Assembly: GCA_032629725.1 (NCBI GenBank)
Contig: JAFEVB010000026.1
Span: forward strand, 558,001-622,000
Length of the DNA: 64,000 bases
Source of the DNA: Gremmenia infestans
Lineage: Eukaryota; Ascomycota; Leotiomycetes; Helotiales; Hamatocanthoscyphaceae
Direction of reading: 5' to 3'
Part shown: one piece after another, positions 33,126-44,527 of the stretch
Layout of the letters: each line of letters begins with the position of its first letter
Numbering within the stretch: the first letter of the stretch is position 1
Program-made: the position numbers and the translations under genes
The notes under the pieces: model-generated
Databases searched by the model: none
Told to the model about the DNA's origin: nothing
Seen by the model: the letters and a program-made list of their open reading frames with translations, nothing else

Positions 33126-35269
33126 GGTTTAAGCGAAGCAGGAACAAAGAAGCTTTTGAATATAAATATGAATATATGTAAAGTTATAGCACAGGACCAG
33201 CACAGCGCTGTGTGAAAAGGAAGGAAAAGCGTTCAACATCTGGGGAGGAACGACTTGACTGATGATAAATGACTGACTGCATGATGTAGGGTTTAGTGTT
33301 AGGGTAGGATTTGGTGGTACCTGAATTTCGGGAGCATGCTGGCATTTCAGGTTCACAACGTGCCAAGGGTTATATATCTGAAACAGGTGCGACTCTTCTG
33401 TGGCGCAGCACGTGACAGTATCTAATAATATTCTAAAATTTATACACTACCTGTCCTGTGCATATACTTGCATTAAAAGTAGACCTACTTAAGTGAGAAT
33501 GCTAAAAGTTCGTGCTGAGTTTTAGAAACGGTCAAATGCGCAAATTTGTCACGTTACGCTTGGGGACGTGGCCCGTGCTCTTGAAGTTACTCCCAACATC
33601 CTACCTTTGTCCTTCTAGTTTTTCTCTTCGTAGTTGTCTTTGTCTATGAAACCCTTATATTGATGCTCTACCAATCCGTGATAAAAGTACCCGACAAATA
33701 TCTTAATAGTATTTGGCGTCCTAAAACTTATCTCATTTCTATAGTATATGTTCTGGTGCAGATCTCAATGGTTGCCAAGAATCACCGACTCCCCTCTTAG
33801 GATCTTTATTTTAATCCATGAAGTTGAGAAACAAGGGAAGAGCGTGTGGCACTAGCGACACAGTGGTGCTGCGTAAGTCCTGACACCGTATTAGCGTGTC
33901 GCTCCGATGTACTCGTGCAGTGGATTGGCTACTATATTAGCTAAGTACCTGCTTATTAGCTGTTTATCACTGGTGTTGCATAATACAACACTTATGTCAT
34001 GTGCTTGGGAGCACGTGAATAGTGTCGTACAACACAGCGCTAGGCGATCTCACCTGTATATAAGCAGCGGTTCCATGCTACTCTCTTCTAATCTTTAGAC
34101 AGTAAATCCAATATACTTTTTGCCTATTCAAGCCCCGCATGGACGATATACTTGTCGTGCAACACTGCAAGACCACGAAGATCATCCCGCAAAACCCGTT
34201 TTCTTACAACAAGTGGTATATTCTGCTGGGCGAGATTAAGTAAGTGGTCGGTAGCATAGTTATAAATGATGATTGATTGCTTGTGAATAGTGTCGCACAC
34301 ACATAAGTCGGAGATAAAGACTACGCCCGTGTGCTATCATGTCTCTCTGTATATCGCAGGCTGTCATAAAAATAGAGGGGGGATCTCCTTGAGGACAAAC
34401 TTGTGCCCGTCATCTCTGCTGTATTTAAAGAACAAAACAAGCCTCCTGATGATTAGGAACAGGGAGCTGATGAAATACTCGATTACGTACGAGGCAAGAT
34501 AGGCTCTCTCCGGTCTATGGTCTTTCTCTTGGAGCACGCATTCTATGGAATACTGGCGCCCTGAGTCAACCAGTCTGAAGCCTACAACTGGCTTATATAT
34601 CTCGTTTTGTGTAGGTATAGGCCTAGAATCGTCAAGTGGCATCGTAAGATTACAATGCGACCGTACAGGTCCGTTTGAAGGTAGGATATAGTGACTTATA
34701 GGAATGGCTGAAACCTTGGATGATGAATGTCTCGGGGACGTATTGCTTTGAACGTTATATAGCGTTTGAATAGTGATGATAAAGACTGACGGAGGGATTC
34801 GAGATTCCTAGGTCTAACTCCAGACATTACTTAAGATTACGAGTAGGTTGTTGGTAAAACGATCTATAAAAGTAGGTACGTGTGACAACTTGAAGTTTTG
34901 CGTAATAAGAAGCGTGTGAATACAAGATTTAGTAAAGGCGATAAATCCTTCCTCGTATTAGAATGTAGTAACCAAGCAGTGGAAGAGAAGAGGGCATAGA
35001 TTGATTGAAGAGAGGAAGGGACATAGAAGCAGAGGATCTGCCTATATCTCCCTTCGCTAAAGTAGCTACTATCATGAGCGTGTTCCCCTTATATCGCCTC
35101 GCCGTACTCATGGCAGTATATTAATTTAACACCTCGCTGACTAAGATGCGTTGTCTGTGCACCTCCTCCCACCTGTGTCCGGATAAATTCGATAACTGAG
35201 CCAGGTTTCTTTATACTCTAGGTTTTTACTATAAACTTTAGAGCGTACTGCACTGGTTCGAGGCGGTAT
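33126..35269. other. Gene-poor spacer with several perfect small inverted repeats
   Basis: About 2.1 kb with no supported gene. Between 33973 and 34038 three small inverted repeats occur close together: GTGTTG/CAACAC (33973-33991), GTGCT/AGCAC around TGGG (about 34001-34014) and GTGT/ACAC (about 34022-34035). The sequence GTGAATAGTGTCG is repeated at about 34015 and 34284. A TATATAAG box follows at about 34057. A minus-strand frame at 34364-34642 is not recognisable. This could be a degraded element or a promoter without its gene. Confidence 0.35.
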
Positions 35270-35753
35270 TCAATACTTGGCCGGATCATCAGGATGCGCC
35301 GTATCCTTCGACCGCAGCGGGCTTATCAAAACCGAATACTCGAACTTTCGATCGACGAACCTCAGGAGCTCGGGATTGATATTGTTTGTATTGAGCCCCA
35401 TTTCGTATTCCCCTTCGTCAGTAGACGGAGGTCGAATGGGCCACCAATAGCATCTACCGTAGACAACATCAGTCTTCGATTGAATAGAGCAGAAATTGCT
35501 TGACTTACACGCAACCGCAGTTATCGCAAAAGTTGAAAGACAGGTTCCGATCGCCCCAGACATATTGCTTGGTCACTGCATTCGGCTTCGTTTCGATCTT
35601 TACTTCGTCGGGATGGTAGTAGCCCCAAGCGGCGCCGTAGCTTCTACAAATTGTGCATTGGCATACGTTGATGTACTCGGGAAGTCGGGGAACTGTGACT
35701 GTGATGGCGCCGCAGTGGCAGCTGGAGCGGATCGGGGTGTCTGTCGCCGCCAT
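35270..35753 (-). CDS. GFA/CENP-V domain protein
   Basis: Two exons (35753-35509 and 35453-35270; 55-nt intron with GTAAGT donor and TAG acceptor, phase 2) encode 142 residues. The zinc-binding cysteines are where the family has them: Cys-His-Cys-Gly near residue 12, Cys-Gln-Cys-Thr-Ile-Cys near residue 32, and Cys-Asp-Asn-Cys-Gly-Cys just before the intron. Fungal GFA-domain proteins are related to bacterial glutathione-dependent formaldehyde-activating enzyme, and most have no proven substrate. The protein is small and soluble, with no signal. It might have a detoxification role next to a C1- or N-demethylating pathway, but that is only suggested by the Rieske and dioxygenase genes around it. 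Confidence 0.9.
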
Positions 35754-36540
35754 GTTGTCCCGTGTTGTTCAAGCTGGAGTATGTCAGACGGAGTCTGGCA
35801 GTATGTGAGCGTCGGCTAGTTCTCATTAATAGTGATAAGGAAGCATTGGGAAGAATATGTTTATGTTTAAATTCTCATCGAAGGAACAAACTTTCTTACT
35901 GCCATTGGCCTTAGCGCAAGGCAGCAACGAGGGGCCTTGGATACCGCATGCAAAGGCAGCGTCGAAGGCGCGTCCACCTTGCGAATATCTAGGTCCGTTA
36001 TTCTGAAATATACGTACCCCGTCAGTTTCACGTGCTACATGATTTCGAGCTTTACAGACTCACCTTGTCTTCAAATTTCTACATTACTAAAATCTAAGCA
36101 GAGGGCTAAAGAGTTAAAGGGGAAGTGAGAAGCTAGGATTGTTAGCTGCCACTTTTCACTAATTAGAGGATATCAGAAAATGGGAAATTTCTACCCAAGA
36201 TCTGCCTATACCAAGCAGTGTCAGTTATACCTGAATATCTAATTTTGTTCAATCGGGATTATTAGAGTGTTAGAGAACTCGCTCCTACTTTATCTTCATA
36301 GCAATCGACTTCCTACCGATAAAATGATAATAGGCCGGCCCTAACACGACACGACCTGACTAAGACCAGGAGTATAACATAACATGCGAGATCCTTTTAG
36401 ACCCTCTAGGTGAGGCTATGCGTAAGGATTTGATATATGTAAATTGAAACTGCTTCCATTATGTTACAGCCTGTAAGAAATTGTGATTTCAAAACAATCT
36501 CTACGGTAGGTGTAAGCCAACTAACAAGACCCCATTCAGC
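35754..36540. other. AT-rich spacer, no gene seen
   Basis: About 790 bp between the GFA gene start and the 3' end of the NRPS-like reductase. I see no coding frame above 65 codons and no recognisable element. Confidence 0.4.
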
Positions 36541-39500
36541 TTAGAAATCCCACTGCTTCATCCACTCCCCCATCCACTCCGGCGTCACCTTTCCTATTTC
36601 TTGCAGTGTCTTGCTCATTTTCTCCGTATTTACTGTTTCTAACATAGGCAACTCTAAACCTAATTTCCCCATCCTATCCGCTGCCTCATAGAAATCCAGT
36701 AACTTGATCCCGGGATTCTGTGCTATCTCGGCCCCTTCTTGGCTAGCTTGTAGCGTAAGAAGCCAAGTATCCCAAGGCACGATTTGGACTGATGAACCGA
36801 GGTGAGCTTTGATTGTGGGAAGGAGGCTCGACCAAGGAGTGGTGGATGGATTCACGGTGTGAAAAACTGGCATAGAGGGTGGTGGGGAAGTCGAGGAGGA
36901 AGGTATGGAGTCTAGTTCGTTAAGCTCGAGGATTATCTGGGCCAGTTGATTGACAGGTAGCCAGTCAATTCGATCCAGTGAAGGTAAAATAGAGGGTAAC
37001 ATGCCCAGGTGCTTGGAGCTCGCAATGATCTAAGCTAGTTAGCAAAAGTATCTGTGTTCTGGAAGTAGACGTACTGATGGGAGCCATTCATGCTTATTCC
37101 ACATGCCGCTTTGAACCTCCACCGGCCCAGAGATTTGTCCAACACGACAGACACTAGACTTTACTTTACTCTTAATGAAAGCCTCGGACAGGATCAGCTC
37201 AGAGACGAGCTTAGAGCTGCCGTAGCCTCCTTCCGTTACAGAGAAATCGGTAAGAAGTGCTTCGGGGATAGAGGCGTTGGTACGCTGATTGTTGACTATG
37301 CCGACGGATGAGATGAAGAAGATAGATGCGTTATTAGGGGTAGCGAGAGAGAAATCAACTAGGTTGCGAACGCCGTGGATATGTGGTTCGAATGAGGAAA
37401 GTGTTAGGTTGAAGTCGACTTGCCATTGGTTGTCTGATAACGTTAGCTGGTGCTTGGAACGGAAAGCGCGGTACCGAGAACTGACGAATAATGTGTGTCG
37501 TCTGTTGTAGTAAAAGCTTATAGGTATCCTGATCTAGCCCTAACATAGGTTTAGAGAGGTCAGCATGAAGGAATTCAACATGCTGGGAGGTCCAATCCGT
37601 TTGGAGTTCACGAGTCTTGTTGCCCATGATTTGTCGTTCTTCTCCATCGGTAGATCTGTTGAGACAAATCACTCGTGTGATGTGCTTTGTGGAAAGCAGT
37701 GTATCTAAAAGATAAGAGCCTAAAGAGCCTGTACTTCCTGTGAGAATTACTGAAATTTCCTTGCTCTTAATTTTAAGTAAGGTGGGAATTGATCTTGCTG
37801 GTAGCGTATCTGTATACTTGAGTAACAAGGACTGCATTAGTTCGATGTTCTCTGAGGCGGAATCCTGTCCTCCCTGAGCCTCGGGGTGAACGATCTTGTA
37901 AAGAGCGTTTGAAAGCTTTCCAATGGTAGGATTTTTGTATATTGTGCTCGCTCTAACCAAGCTCGCATCCAGAGTCGCATCATCTTTAGTTTTATCTGCA
38001 GATTGGAGAGTGCTGTGAATGCTTGCCAGAACCTTCAAGACAGATAGCGAGTCAAGACCAGCAGCAAATATGTCATCCTCTCCGCCTAATGACTCGAGCT
38101 CGAGGATTCCACATATCAAGTCACAAACTCCATGACTAATTGACTCTATACTGCTCAGGTTAAAGCATGACGCTTCAGACAACTGGGATAACTCTTGCTT
38201 CGCGTAAAAGTCATTGATATCATCCTCGTATAGCTTTACTGTCATTGCCCGTAGAACAGTTTCTTTACCCGCGAGTATGAATGATTTGTCGTTAGAAGCG
38301 AACATAATATGGTCTTTGTGAAGTTGTGCATGTGCTGGAGCTTGAACATTTGCAGCAGCAATATTGAGCCACAAACTCTCCTTAATGGTATTGAGTTCCA
38401 CTTCCGTGGTAGGTGATCCACTTGCCAATTGGATAACAGCCGTTATTTGGAATCTGCCTTGTCCCACCTGCCTCGGGGTTAGCGAGTCTAAGGCGAGCTC
38501 GGAAAATTTGGGAAACCAACGATAAGAGAAGCTTTGACTTTAGGATGGTCATTTATTGAAGCCTCCATGTCAAGAGGATTGAGCTTTTCACCATTGGAAA
38601 GCACAATAATGTCATCCGCACGACCTTTATAAAGCCACCGGCCAGACTTTGTAGGATGTTTCAAATATAGATCTTTGATAGAAAACTCATCTTGATCTGG
38701 GAATGTTTGAAGGAACGCTTGGAAGAGGTCCAATTTTGGATCTCGGGTTTGGAATTGCTCAAAGAGCTCGTCTGACGTTTGGCGGTAAGTATAGCCCCCG
38801 AACGGGTGGAAGTGGATGTAGTTCCAATCCTCCCGCTCAGCCTGCACAATCGGGAAGAGAGAACCCTCGGTAACACCAACGGTGTTGAAAACACGAGTCA
38901 CTGCGTTGAGTCTGTTGCCACATTCTTGACTAAGAGGTCCACCACCGAAGCACGTGAAGAGAGTCTTCCCGATTCTCTGGAGTGAAGCTGGAACTTTTGA
39001 TATCTCCTCAAGCGTCGAAGGGGCAAGGCATGACCCATCCACATTCCCATAATCAAACATAGAGTTCACGAGATCAAGATTCACTGGTACCATAGCTGGA
39101 CCTAGCACAATGCTGAGTTCATAGAAGAACGGGAATGCAAAACACCAGACCATCCCAGCCGACTGCCATAATCAATTAGCATTTTCCCTGCAATAGCGTG
39201 CGGAACTCACATGGAAATTGGGAAAGGTCGAGTAAGCCCGATGAGGTGTTACAAAATACTGCGCCTGGGACAAACGCCCTTCTATAGGCGGGAGAAGATG
39301 GTGGGCGTCGGGTGTAGCCAAGCTTCCATTAGGGACAACAATCGGTTTAGGCAACCCAGTCGATCCCGAAGTATGAAGAACCACAAAAGGGTCTTGGCGG
39401 GCTTCAGCGAAGCTTTTATTGTATGGGTAAGTGGAAACTGCCTCCTCCTTGAGTAGGTCCAAAAGCTCTGGCAATGGATATACGATCATTGGACGTTTCT

Positions 39501-40021
39501 CTAGAACTTGGTCAACATGGCCAATTCTCTGGGTGGGAAGAACCCAGAGGTTGCAACCACACTTTTCAGCAACAGCTAAATGTCCATCGACGCTGTTCCG
39601 AGGCGAAAGTAACATCATCTATAATTTCTTAATTCGGAACTCACATATTAGGAAAAGGGCCTACCTTGTAGCCTACTTTCACTGCAGCAATTGTCAACAT
39701 CGGATATCGAAGGTCACCTGGGCAATGTTAGAAATTGTCCATTCGAAGCAGAACCAAATCAGGAATCATACTTGGGCCAATATAACCAATTGTCGGAAAA
39801 GAATTGGCTTCAGGCTTTCCAAACATTTTCTCAATCCACCAAGCTGTTCGGTTGACGCCATTTGAATATTTGCTGTTGGTGATGTCGTGAAATCCCTCGG
39901 AGGGGTCATCAGTGATGGGAAATGAATATGCAACTCGATCTGGATTCTTTCTTGCCGCACTTTCTACGACAATTGGCAAGAGGCGTCTACCATATTCCTC
40001 TTCTATAACAATGCTGCCCAT
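36541..40021 (-). CDS. NRPS-like adenylation-thiolation-reductase (carboxylic acid reductase)
   Basis: Seven exons (40021-39772, 39717-39665, 39618-39211, 39162-38521, 38467-37486, 37433-37075, 37029-36541) close in phase and give 1060 residues. The adenylation domain (about 20-500) has Thr-Ser-Gly-Ser-Thr-Gly-Leu-Pro-Lys-Pro as the nucleotide-binding loop and Gly-Arg-Ala-Asp-Asp near its end. The carrier domain (about 550-630) has Leu-Asp-Ser591-Leu, the phosphopantetheine site. The reductase domain has Thr-Gly-Ser-Thr-Gly-Ser-Leu-Gly near residue 697 and Tyr-Gly-Ser-Ser-Lys as the catalytic Tyr/Lys pair. Such enzymes activate a carboxylic acid with ATP and release it as aldehyde or alcohol with NADPH. 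There is no condensation domain. Apparent breaks after residue 450 and in the reductase domain are introns. The gene is co-oriented with the dehydrogenase and dioxygenase genes upstream. Confidence 0.93.
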
Positions 40022-40590
40022 GGTTTCGGTTTGGGCTGCTCCTAACGTAATGGAGTCTTGTAAATTGGGCACCACCAGTTTTGGGAAAACTCTTCACCCG
40101 CCTAGCAACCTAGCCTGATTGGGGAAACAATAGCCTTGAAAGATCCTTTACCATGTTGCTCCGACTTCTGGAACTCGGGAACATGCTAATATCATTCATG
40201 GATTGAAATCATTAGATGGGAGGACCCTATCGGAGATATGGTCCCTGTGGCATAAAGATCTTGGCGGGGTAAAGATGACATGGTGATCGTGCTAGCGCAC
40301 GAGTCATGGGAGTCCACAACTTTCACCACCAGTAGAAATTCGATACTAATGTGATTTCAATTTCCCTATTGCATGATTGCTGCCGCCAATTAGATTTTCT
40401 GTGAATGGAAACAACGTCAGGACTTTGTAATCAGAAGATCTCTTCGTGACTCGGCGCGGAAACCAAACGCGTTAGTTAATTTGAGACAGGAGTATTTCTC
40501 GGTTTGTGATTTACCAAATCTATCTACCAGCTTCGAGCCTCGATTTGGATTCTTACTCTCAAACTTCTAGTATGATTTTTATAAAACAAT
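40022..40590. promoter_or_regulatory. Upstream region of the NRPS-like gene
   Basis: A 569-bp non-coding interval between the reductase start and the end of the dehydrogenase gene, both on the minus strand. The reductase ATG has a favourable context (ACC before, G after). I see no clear operator. Confidence 0.4.
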
Positions 40591-41932
40591 TCAACAAAGG
40601 TGGCCTCCACCTTCTACTTCCGTACTCAGTACAGCACGATATCGCACTTCGCCACTCTCAAGTGCTGTCAATGCGCTACTCAAACCCTCAGCATTCATGG
40701 GGAACTCTTCGATCCATGGTTTGATGCCATTTCGTGCGGCGAAAGCAAGTGCATCGATGTGGTTTTGGCGTGAAGCTTCGCTGCTGGCACTTTTATGCTA
40801 TGAGTCTTCAACCGTGGAAATGGATTTGCTAACTTACATAATCCGATGACCTGGTAGCAAGAACGGCATGTACCTATTTATATCACTTTAACGTAAAGCA
40901 GACAAATGGAAGGAAGATACTTACGGGATAACCAGGGGCTCTCCTTGGATGATCAGTGGGATAATCGTCGCACGACGTTCAAGCAACGGTATCAGTCTAT
41001 GCGCCAATTAGTCACCGGAATGATACACTAGATCTGTACGTACATTTCAAAACTTGGTAGTGTGCCACCGCAAAGAAGCAACACCTTAATTCTTGCTTTC
41101 AAGTTGTGAATCGGGCCACCTTCTCTAGGGAGCAGGCAGAACTCGGTAGCCCCCAGAGCCATTGCATCTGCTCTCTTAGATTCACTCCCAGAAAAGACAA
41201 CCACGTCACATCCCATCGCACGAGCATATAAGACTGCAAGGTGGCCTAGCCCTCCGAGACCAACAACTCCGATGCAGTCCGATGGCTTGGTGCTAGCTAC
41301 ATGTAGAGCTTCGTAGACCGTGATCTGGAGATCAATCAGAGATTGCTGGAAATTTTCCGGCTTAAGACTCACTCCCGCACAATTGAGAGGCCCAGCAAAC
41401 TTCGACTCAATCTCAACAGGGATTGGATATACGAACTCCTGATGCTTGACCACATAATCCCCAAAGGCTCCCTGCTCGAGCTCGCCATATTTTTGGCCCT
41501 TAGACTCCGGACAGTATTGTCGGTATCCCGAGACACATTCTCGGCAGTGTCCGCACGACTGTTTCAATCCTCAGTTCTTGAATAGGGAAGCTGCTGATAA
41601 CAATGCTCATACCGATAGTTGCCATCTAAATAAAAGTTAGCCCGAATTGAAAGTATAGGAGTAAACCAGGAAATGGCTACTCACCCCCATCCAACCCTTT
41701 GTCCAATTTTCACAGCAGTCACTTCCACACCTGTTTTTTCAACAATTCCAACACCCTCATGGCCAAGGCCGCAACCCGCAGTTCGATCGTGGACATCAGT
41801 GCCACAGAGCCCCGAATGGGTGACCCGAACTAAAACTTCAATGCCACCAATGACTCTGACAGAGGTCTTCACTTTAATTTTGCCTTCCGGACTGCCAGCC
41901 AGGTAGGTGAGTTTTTGGGAATGGGAAGCCAT
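40591..41932 (-). CDS. Zinc-dependent alcohol dehydrogenase (GroES-like, medium chain)
   Basis: Six exons (41932-41685, 41625-41613, 41558-41044, 40996-40925, 40873-40838, 40789-40591) encode 360 residues. The second exon is only 13 nt, and the last intron uses an unusual AAAAG acceptor. Catalytic zinc ligands are Cys43 (Ser-Gly-Leu-Cys-Gly-Thr-Asp), His58-Glu59, and Cys in Leu-Asn-Cys-Ala-Gly-Val. Structural zinc cysteines are 89, 92, 95 and 103. The Gly-Leu-Gly-Gly-Leu-Gly motif binds NAD(P). The family interconverts alcohols and aldehydes in the cytosol. Upstream of ATG 41932 the open frame continues only through a TTG. The stretch between the catalytic Cys and the His-Glu pair is slightly shorter than in yeast Adh1. 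Next to an aldehyde-forming reductase, it could reduce the released aldehyde or act in the reverse direction. Confidence 0.9.
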
Positions 41933-42574
41933 CGGATCGGCCAATCGATCTGAGATGAGATGAGTCGGCAGAATTCGTCTTTTCAGACAAGAAATGAATA
42001 GAAGTGTAGCTTTGAATCGCGTCCTTGAATATCATGGTCTTGTGACTCTGTTTCCATTCAAGATGACAGGGATGAAAATAGGGTGGATCCAGCAATGCCG
42101 CCGGTAACCTAAAGATAGGTGATATACTGACTTGCCTCAGGCAACAGGGCATCCAGATTAATTCAGGGCCTATGCCTGTCTGGGGAAACGAAGTACGGGG
42201 TTAACCTTTGTGCAGTGACCTCACTTGAAGAACTACTAATACGCCGCAAGCTGGGTAGAAATAAGCCTGCATTGTGTTCTCAGGGGTAATGGATTTGTGC
42301 TGTACTATTCTTCACGAGAGGTCGTGTGGGATGATGCATTCCTAGGGTTCTAGCACTCGTACAACTAATATAGAGTATCTTCTACTCATTGTACGGGTAA
42401 CATGTAGTGTACAGCAGTTTACTCCTTTCGAGAAAAGAGCTAGGTCTAGAGGACTGTGTTCTGGTTTTTAACGAATATAGAGGAATTTTGTAATGGTCTA
42501 CACAGAGCGGCGCAGTGGACACACCGCAATTATGTTCACCTGTCCCGTATACAAGACTTTATGTCTCCCATTTT
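41933..42574. promoter_or_regulatory. Upstream region of the dehydrogenase gene
   Basis: A 642-bp interval ending at the 3' end of the dioxygenase gene. A single HGATAR match (AGATAG) lies at about 42113. No open frame of note. Confidence 0.35.
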
Positions 42575-43920
42575 TTACCCCCCTCTTTTATCAATCCAAA
42601 CCCCAGTGGTATTATAAGCTTCAGGTAGAGCTCTACTGGCCATACTGCATTGCCACATTAACCGCTTATCAGGGTAATGTGACAGTTGACCCGATATGCT
42701 ATGTAACAAGCCACGATTATGGAACATGACAAGGTCTCCTTGCTCCCATCTGTGCGCAAATATATTTTCTGGCGCATAGACTTTGCTTTGTAAGGAATAG
42801 CAAATCCGTCTGACTTCTTGGATGTCGTCAATCACGACTGACTTCCCGGTCACGGGGTCTGTCGTGGTGAGAGAATAAACGCAGCATCCAAGAATCTGGA
42901 GATGCGGTTTTCCATTTCCATGATTTTTCCAGACCATCTAGTAAGGATCAGCATGTTCTTCATTATAAACATAGGCTTCTGGTACATACTGGAAATGCCT
43001 GGACCTCTTCCCAGTTCCATTCCAAGAGCTCGGTGAATGCTTTCTCTTGACCCAGTGACTCAATTGTCAATCCATCTGCGGAAGCTTTACAGTCTCTTAT
43101 CCATTCATAGGCCCGCGGCGCATATTGAACTGTAGTATTGCAGGCGAATTCTTGCTCTTCGGGTGATAGGAGTTCAAAATTGCGAGCTCCAGAAAAGACT
43201 AGATACGTTAGCTTCTGACTGGTATTATTAACTTTTCTCTTACAAAGAGTGGCGCCGGCTGCAACAGGCATGCTCTTTCCATCGGGGAACTGGAGCTGTT
43301 GATCCGGTACATGTGGTACCTCGATAGCATGTATTGACGTTGCAAATCCAGGTAAGCTCTCGTACAACGGCGCATCCATGTGCCATCGATACGGTCTCGT
43401 GCATCCTCTTTTTATCTCATCATCTGACAAGGGATGTTCGTGAAAAGACGATTGATCCTGTAATAATCTGTTATGCATTGTCACCACTGAACTAGTAGAT
43501 TATACTTACCAGGTGTTTCAGTTCCAAGTGGGGAATTCCCTCGTAACCATCTACATCGCCTTTTCCAATAATAGTAACCTGAGGTGCCCGTGGAATCCTG
43601 GAGCAATTGTTTTGTGATAATATGTTCTTGGAATCTGTGACCTGCATTTTTCCTCCAGAATGGACGTTTTTCGCTTGCGGGTCAAAGACGCTTGCAATGT
43701 CCGAAAGGACCTGCGGAGCTATTCCCAATTGACCTCGAATGACCAGCACACCGTGATCGAAAAGAGCTTGACGCAAGACATGAGTATCATTCTCTGTCAG
43801 CGCCTGCGGAGCAAGGAGCGTCATTGAGTCGGGCAAAATCACTTCGGCCCCGATTTGAGAGGATTTGCGAACATGGGTGTCCAGGGGCACGACCCTGAGG
43901 GCCGCCATCTTGTGTGGCAT
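42575..43920 (-). CDS. TauD/TfdA family Fe(II)/2-oxoglutarate dioxygenase, XanA-like
   Basis: Three exons (43920-43510, 43457-42990, 42937-42575; both introns 52 nt, phase 0) encode 413 residues. The 2-His-1-Asp iron triad is visible as Trp-His163-Met-Asp165 and His372 in Asn-Arg-Gly-Leu-Leu-His-Ser, and Arg385 lies 13 residues later to bind the 2-oxoglutarate carboxylate. The N-terminus has the family opening, with Gly-Ala-Glu and a His-Gly-Val-Leu-Val-Ile-Arg strand. TauD-type enzymes hydroxylate taurine, herbicides, and, in fungal XanA, xanthine. XanA as I remember it (about 370 residues, similar His-to-Arg spacing) is the closest named candidate, and a nucleobase-type permease nearby fits, but the substrate is not proven. 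It lacks a targeting signal and is probably cytosolic or peroxisome-independent. Confidence 0.85.
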
Positions 43921-44527
43921 GGCTGTGAATAAGGGCTCGCTGCAGCAAATTTAAGAAGAGTCCATCTCTAAAAGGACCCTCATTGCTATTATAACAAAGG
44001 CCGACAGCTGAGTTTAAGGTGCGACATGACAAATGGCATGAGCGGGTCAAATCTCGGGTTTGTTCATAATTGCCTGCGCTAAGGCAAGGATAAACCCGCA
44101 ACCCCGGCCGAGTTGTTCATCTGTTCTAGGTCAGCTGTATATTAAACTAGTCTCTTTCAGAATTGGTGTTTTAGATCAAGCTTAATGCATTAATAGCGAC
44201 CTACTAATAATTGTCTTAGAAGGTTATTTTATACTAGCTCGTTGAGTTCAACTTTCAATTTCTATATACCGTTCATGTATGACCCGGAACATATTTAATA
44301 TTGCCGAAGCGTAATCTGCACAATCTCACCCGACACTCTCGTTTTATTTATTATGTTAGAGTATTGTTTTAATATAAGGAGGGGCTTGGGTATTAAGGGG
44401 AAATCCCTGTGGTCAGCATATCTCTCATCCACAGATTCTTATGAATTTTGTCAAAGCAAAGATGTCTTCCTTCTATATATCTTCATGTTTCATCTATATT
44501 AATTTGTATACATATTAGGCATTGATA
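43921..44527. other. Spacer between dioxygenase and regulator genes
   Basis: About 600 bp of AT-rich DNA holding the dioxygenase promoter and the regulator's 3' untranslated region. No gene seen. Confidence 0.4.

Noticed and set aside
37434..37485. Apparent frameshift in the reductase domain of the NRPS-like gene
   Set aside because: A 52-nt intron with GTCAGT donor and ATCAG acceptor restores the family sequence in phase.
38468..38520. Apparent stop and frame change between adenylation and carrier domains of the NRPS-like gene
   Set aside because: A 53-nt intron (GTTGGT donor, GCTAAC branch, CAG acceptor, phase 0) removes it exactly, so the gene is not broken.
41933..41944. Alternative upstream start of the alcohol dehydrogenase
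   Set aside because: The upstream initiator would be TTG; the ATG at 41932 is the first proper start.
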